Both the position numbers and the translations under genes were made by a program. DNA of 64,000 nucleotides from JAJPKK01 sp963702755. GTDB taxonomy: Bacteria > Pseudomonadota > Alphaproteobacteria > Rhizobiales > Xanthobacteraceae. Below are positions 62,291 to 64,000 of this stretch, in pieces; position 1 is the first letter of the stretch; each line of letters opens with the position of its first letter. The notes under the pieces were generated by a model. The model saw only the letters and a list, made by a program, of their open reading frames with translations, had not been told where the DNA came from and searched no databases. Location of the stretch: the NCBI GenBank assembly GCA_963702755.1, contig CAVPDZ010000010.1, forward strand, positions 62,001 through 126,000, in the 5' to 3' direction.

Positions 62291-63226
62291 TCACGCCGCC
62301 GCTTCCAGTGCCGGCAAGACCTTTTCGATGTCCTTGCGACGCGGCTCGAGAAAATCCGGCAATTTCAGGTGTTGGCCGAGTGAGTCGGCCGGCTCATCGA
62401 CAGCAAAGCCTGGGATGTCGGTCGCGATCTCGAACAGGATGCCGCCAGGCTCCCGGAAATAGATGGATCGGAAATATTTGCGGTCCCTCTGCTCGGTCGG
62501 ATGCATGTCATGGCCTTCGACGAGCTTCTTTGCCATCTCGGCCTGAGCGGCATCGTCGGCAGCACGAAATGCGATGTGGTGCACCGAGCCGCGCCCCTGG
62601 CGCCCCGGCAAGAAGCCCTTGGCCACTCGAATATCGACCAGGCCTCCCACGTTTCCCCCCGAAGCCTCAAAGCGGACGACAGATCCATCGCGGTCCATCT
62701 CGCGAAATCCCAACACGTCAGTGAGGATCGCGCCAGTCTTTGCCCCATCTTCCAGTAGAAGTGTGACGCTGTGAAAGCCGCGGATGGCATGCTCCGCCGG
62801 AACATCCTCCGTCGACCATGTTGCCCCGGGCTCTGCGCTCGGAACGCCGACCAAAGCCAGGCTCATGCCGTCCGGGTCGGTGAATGGCAGCACGGTTTCA
62901 CCGAAGCGCTTCTCGGGTGAGCGGTGGGCGATGCCTTTTTCGATGAAACGATGGGTCCAAAATCCAAGCGAGCTTGAGGGTACGCGGAATGCCGTCTCGT
63001 GAGTTTGGCCGATCCCCCCGCGGCCGGGCGCTGCATGCTCCCAGGAAAAGAAGGTAAGGATCGAGCCGGGATTGCCGAACTTGTCGCCGTAATAGAAGTG
63101 ATAGGTGCTCGGATCGTCGAAATTGACGGTTTTCTTGACGAAGCGCAGCCCCAGGGCACGGGTGTAGAATTCGAAATTGCGCAATGCAGTACCGGCGATC
63201 GCGGTGACATGGTGGATGCCCGACAT
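62291..63226 (-). CDS. Ring-cleaving dioxygenase (VOC/glyoxalase fold, MhqO-like)
   Basis: 311 residues from MSGIHHVTAIAGTALRNFEFYTRALGLRFVKKTVNFDDPS. Two VOC modules: residues about 1-130 and 145-300. Candidate metal ligands are His in GIHHVTAI and SVHHIAFR and Glu in ILFEIATD. Such proteins cleave hydroquinones in quinone resistance (MhqO/MhqA), but here the substrate is not known. GGAGAGCAGC lies six bases before the ATG at 63226 and decides the start. Confidence 0.88.
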   Translation of the reverse strand: MSGIHHVTAIAGTALRNFEFYTRALGLRFVKKTVNFDDPSTYHFYYGDKFGNPGSILTFFSWEHAAPGRGGIGQTHETAFRVPSSSLGFWTHRFIEKGIAHRSPEKRFGETVLPFTDPDGMSLALVGVPSAEPGATWSTEDVPAEHAIRGFHSVTLLLEDGAKTGAILTDVLGFREMDRDGSVVRFEASGGNVGGLVDIRVAKGFLPGRQGRGSVHHIAFRAADDAAQAEMAKKLVEGHDMHPTEQRDRKYFRSIYFREPGGILFEIATDIPGFAVDEPADSLGQHLKLPDFLEPRRKDIEKVLPALEAAA

Positions 63227-63565
63227 GCTGCTCTCCATGCTTTGGTGCGTTCTTTTGGCTCTCTGACGAAATATGTGGGTTAACCGCCGCGAAAGACAGG
63301 CCGAGCTTCCGCAACATCCAAATAAAGTGGCAGCCGCGTGCAAGAGATGGTGACCCGGCTAGGGACGGAAGTCGACGTCCGCCCATCGCAGTTGATCATC
63401 GCGGATCTCTAGACCAATCAACACGCCTCAACGGCGAGCGATGAACCGTCGCTGCAATGCAATGCTTTAGATGACATTAGTAGTATCAACAATTGGCCGT
63501 GCCACCTTAACCGCCCCTTAAACGAAGTCGGTCGACGGTCCCCCAAAAGCTCGGGGGAGCCGTTC
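63227..63565. other. Gene-free region upstream of the PAS-domain gene
   Basis: 339 bp between divergent genes. It includes an AT-rich part near 63460-63500 (GATGACATTAGTAGTATC) that is a likely promoter area for the plus-strand gene. A ribosome site GGGGGAGCC precedes the ATG at 63566. No terminator, repeat or small ORF was recognised. Confidence 0.4.
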
Positions 63566-64000
63566 ATGGATGGGTTGATTGCCTGCTTGCGCGATCCATT
63601 GGACTTCCTGACTTTGGCAGGACTGGGGATCGTTTGCATCGTCGCTGCGTTCGCCGCACTCCTTGCCGAGCGGTCGAAGGCCAAGGCGATGGCGGCGCTT
63701 AAGCGAACTGAAACCGAGCTTCGCCAGACGCGCGCGTTCTTCAACGCCGTGATCGCCAACATGCCGATGATGCTGACGGTCAAAACGGCAAGCGACCAAA
63801 GCTACGTTCTGGTCAACCACGCCGCCGAGCACGTCTTCAAGGTCTCCGCCGCCGACATGATCGGAAAGCGCGCCCAGGATTTGCTGCCTCCGGACGAGGC
63901 CGCACTGTTCGAGGCGCGCGACCGCGAGGTTCTCAACGGCCGCCGGCTGGTGACGTTCGAGCATGACGTCGAGACACCGAGCGGCAACCGACACGTGATT
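63566..64000 (+). CDS. PAS-domain sensor protein, N-terminal part (cut by window edge)
   Basis: The ORF runs off the right edge, 145 codons being visible. MDGLIACLRDPLDFLTLAG is followed by one TM (about residues 14-35), a short charged helix with two possible phases (ERSKAKAMAALKRTETELRQTRAFF) and a PAS domain (VIANMPMMLTVK, YVLVNHAAEHVFKVSAADMIGKRAQDLLPPDEA). PAS domains of this kind precede histidine kinase, GGDEF or EAL output domains, none of which is visible yet. GGGGGAGCC before the ATG supports the start. Confidence 0.8.
   Translation, partial: MDGLIACLRDPLDFLTLAGLGIVCIVAAFAALLAERSKAKAMAALKRTETELRQTRAFFNAVIANMPMMLTVKTASDQSYVLVNHAAEHVFKVSAADMIGKRAQDLLPPDEAALFEARDREVLNGRRLVTFEHDVETPSGNRHVI

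Overview
The window reads as chromosome of a GC-rich alphaproteobacterium, most likely a Hyphomicrobiales member of the Bradyrhizobium/Xanthobacteraceae type. This rests on family resemblance only: Omp25/31-like barrels with the MYNWTG-type start, dispersed palindromes flanked by GTAGCCCGGAT, CCCGTAGGGTGGGC and CCCCTCCCCCTT, and multiple PQQ alcohol dehydrogenases. No rRNA, tRNA, CRISPR array, insertion sequence or prophage was recognised.

Layout. 1-6 kb: end of an acyltransferase, then a minus-strand housekeeping run (SDR reductase, uvrC, pgsA, moaD, moaE, HpcH/HpaI aldolase). 6-10 kb: two outer-membrane barrels, rsmD, an RluB-type pseudouridine synthase and tadA. 10-16 kb: a chemoreceptor, a broken patatin/phosphotransferase pair, a DUF427 protein and an L,D-transpeptidase. 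16-24 kb: a PQQ dehydrogenase with its cytochrome c, divergent from a Tat-exported molybdenum hydroxylase (2Fe-2S, Mo and FAD subunits) followed by a one-TM peptide and a cytochrome b. 24-28 kb: assorted small genes and repeats. 27.5-36.8 kb: a minus-strand array of four tandem PQQ dehydrogenases (the promoter-proximal copy is frameshifted), a cytochrome c and two unknown exported proteins. 37-39.7 kb: a three-gene proton-channel-like operon of unknown role. 39.7-43.8 kb: an ABC ATPase, beta-propeller, binding protein and permease of the PQQ-associated Ped/Lut type. 43.7-46.3 kb: a second, SsuABC-like ABC set. 46-64 kb: ald, gabD, prmA, an EamA transporter, ParA, two GlcG-family proteins, hicAB, uvrD, an alpha/beta hydrolase, a multicopper oxidase and the start of a PAS-domain sensor.

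How the parts may fit. All five PQQ dehydrogenases carry the extra Asp two residues after the catalytic Asp (DYD or DFD), the signature of lanthanide-dependent enzymes. A periplasmic alcohol-to-aldehyde step by these enzymes, an aldehyde-to-acid step by the PaoABC-like molybdenum enzyme, cytochrome c and b electron outlets, and a Ped/Lut-type transporter linked in other bacteria to lanthanide-dependent growth would form one coherent periplasmic oxidation module. This is inference from sequence and context.

Caution. About fifteen genes have single-base frameshifts and one has an in-frame stop. This is far too many for a normal chromosome, and some affect genes that should be needed (moaE, uvrD). 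Many sit in short G/C-rich runs and are best treated as assembly errors until reads are checked. Others coincide with palindromic repeats inserted inside genes and may be real.
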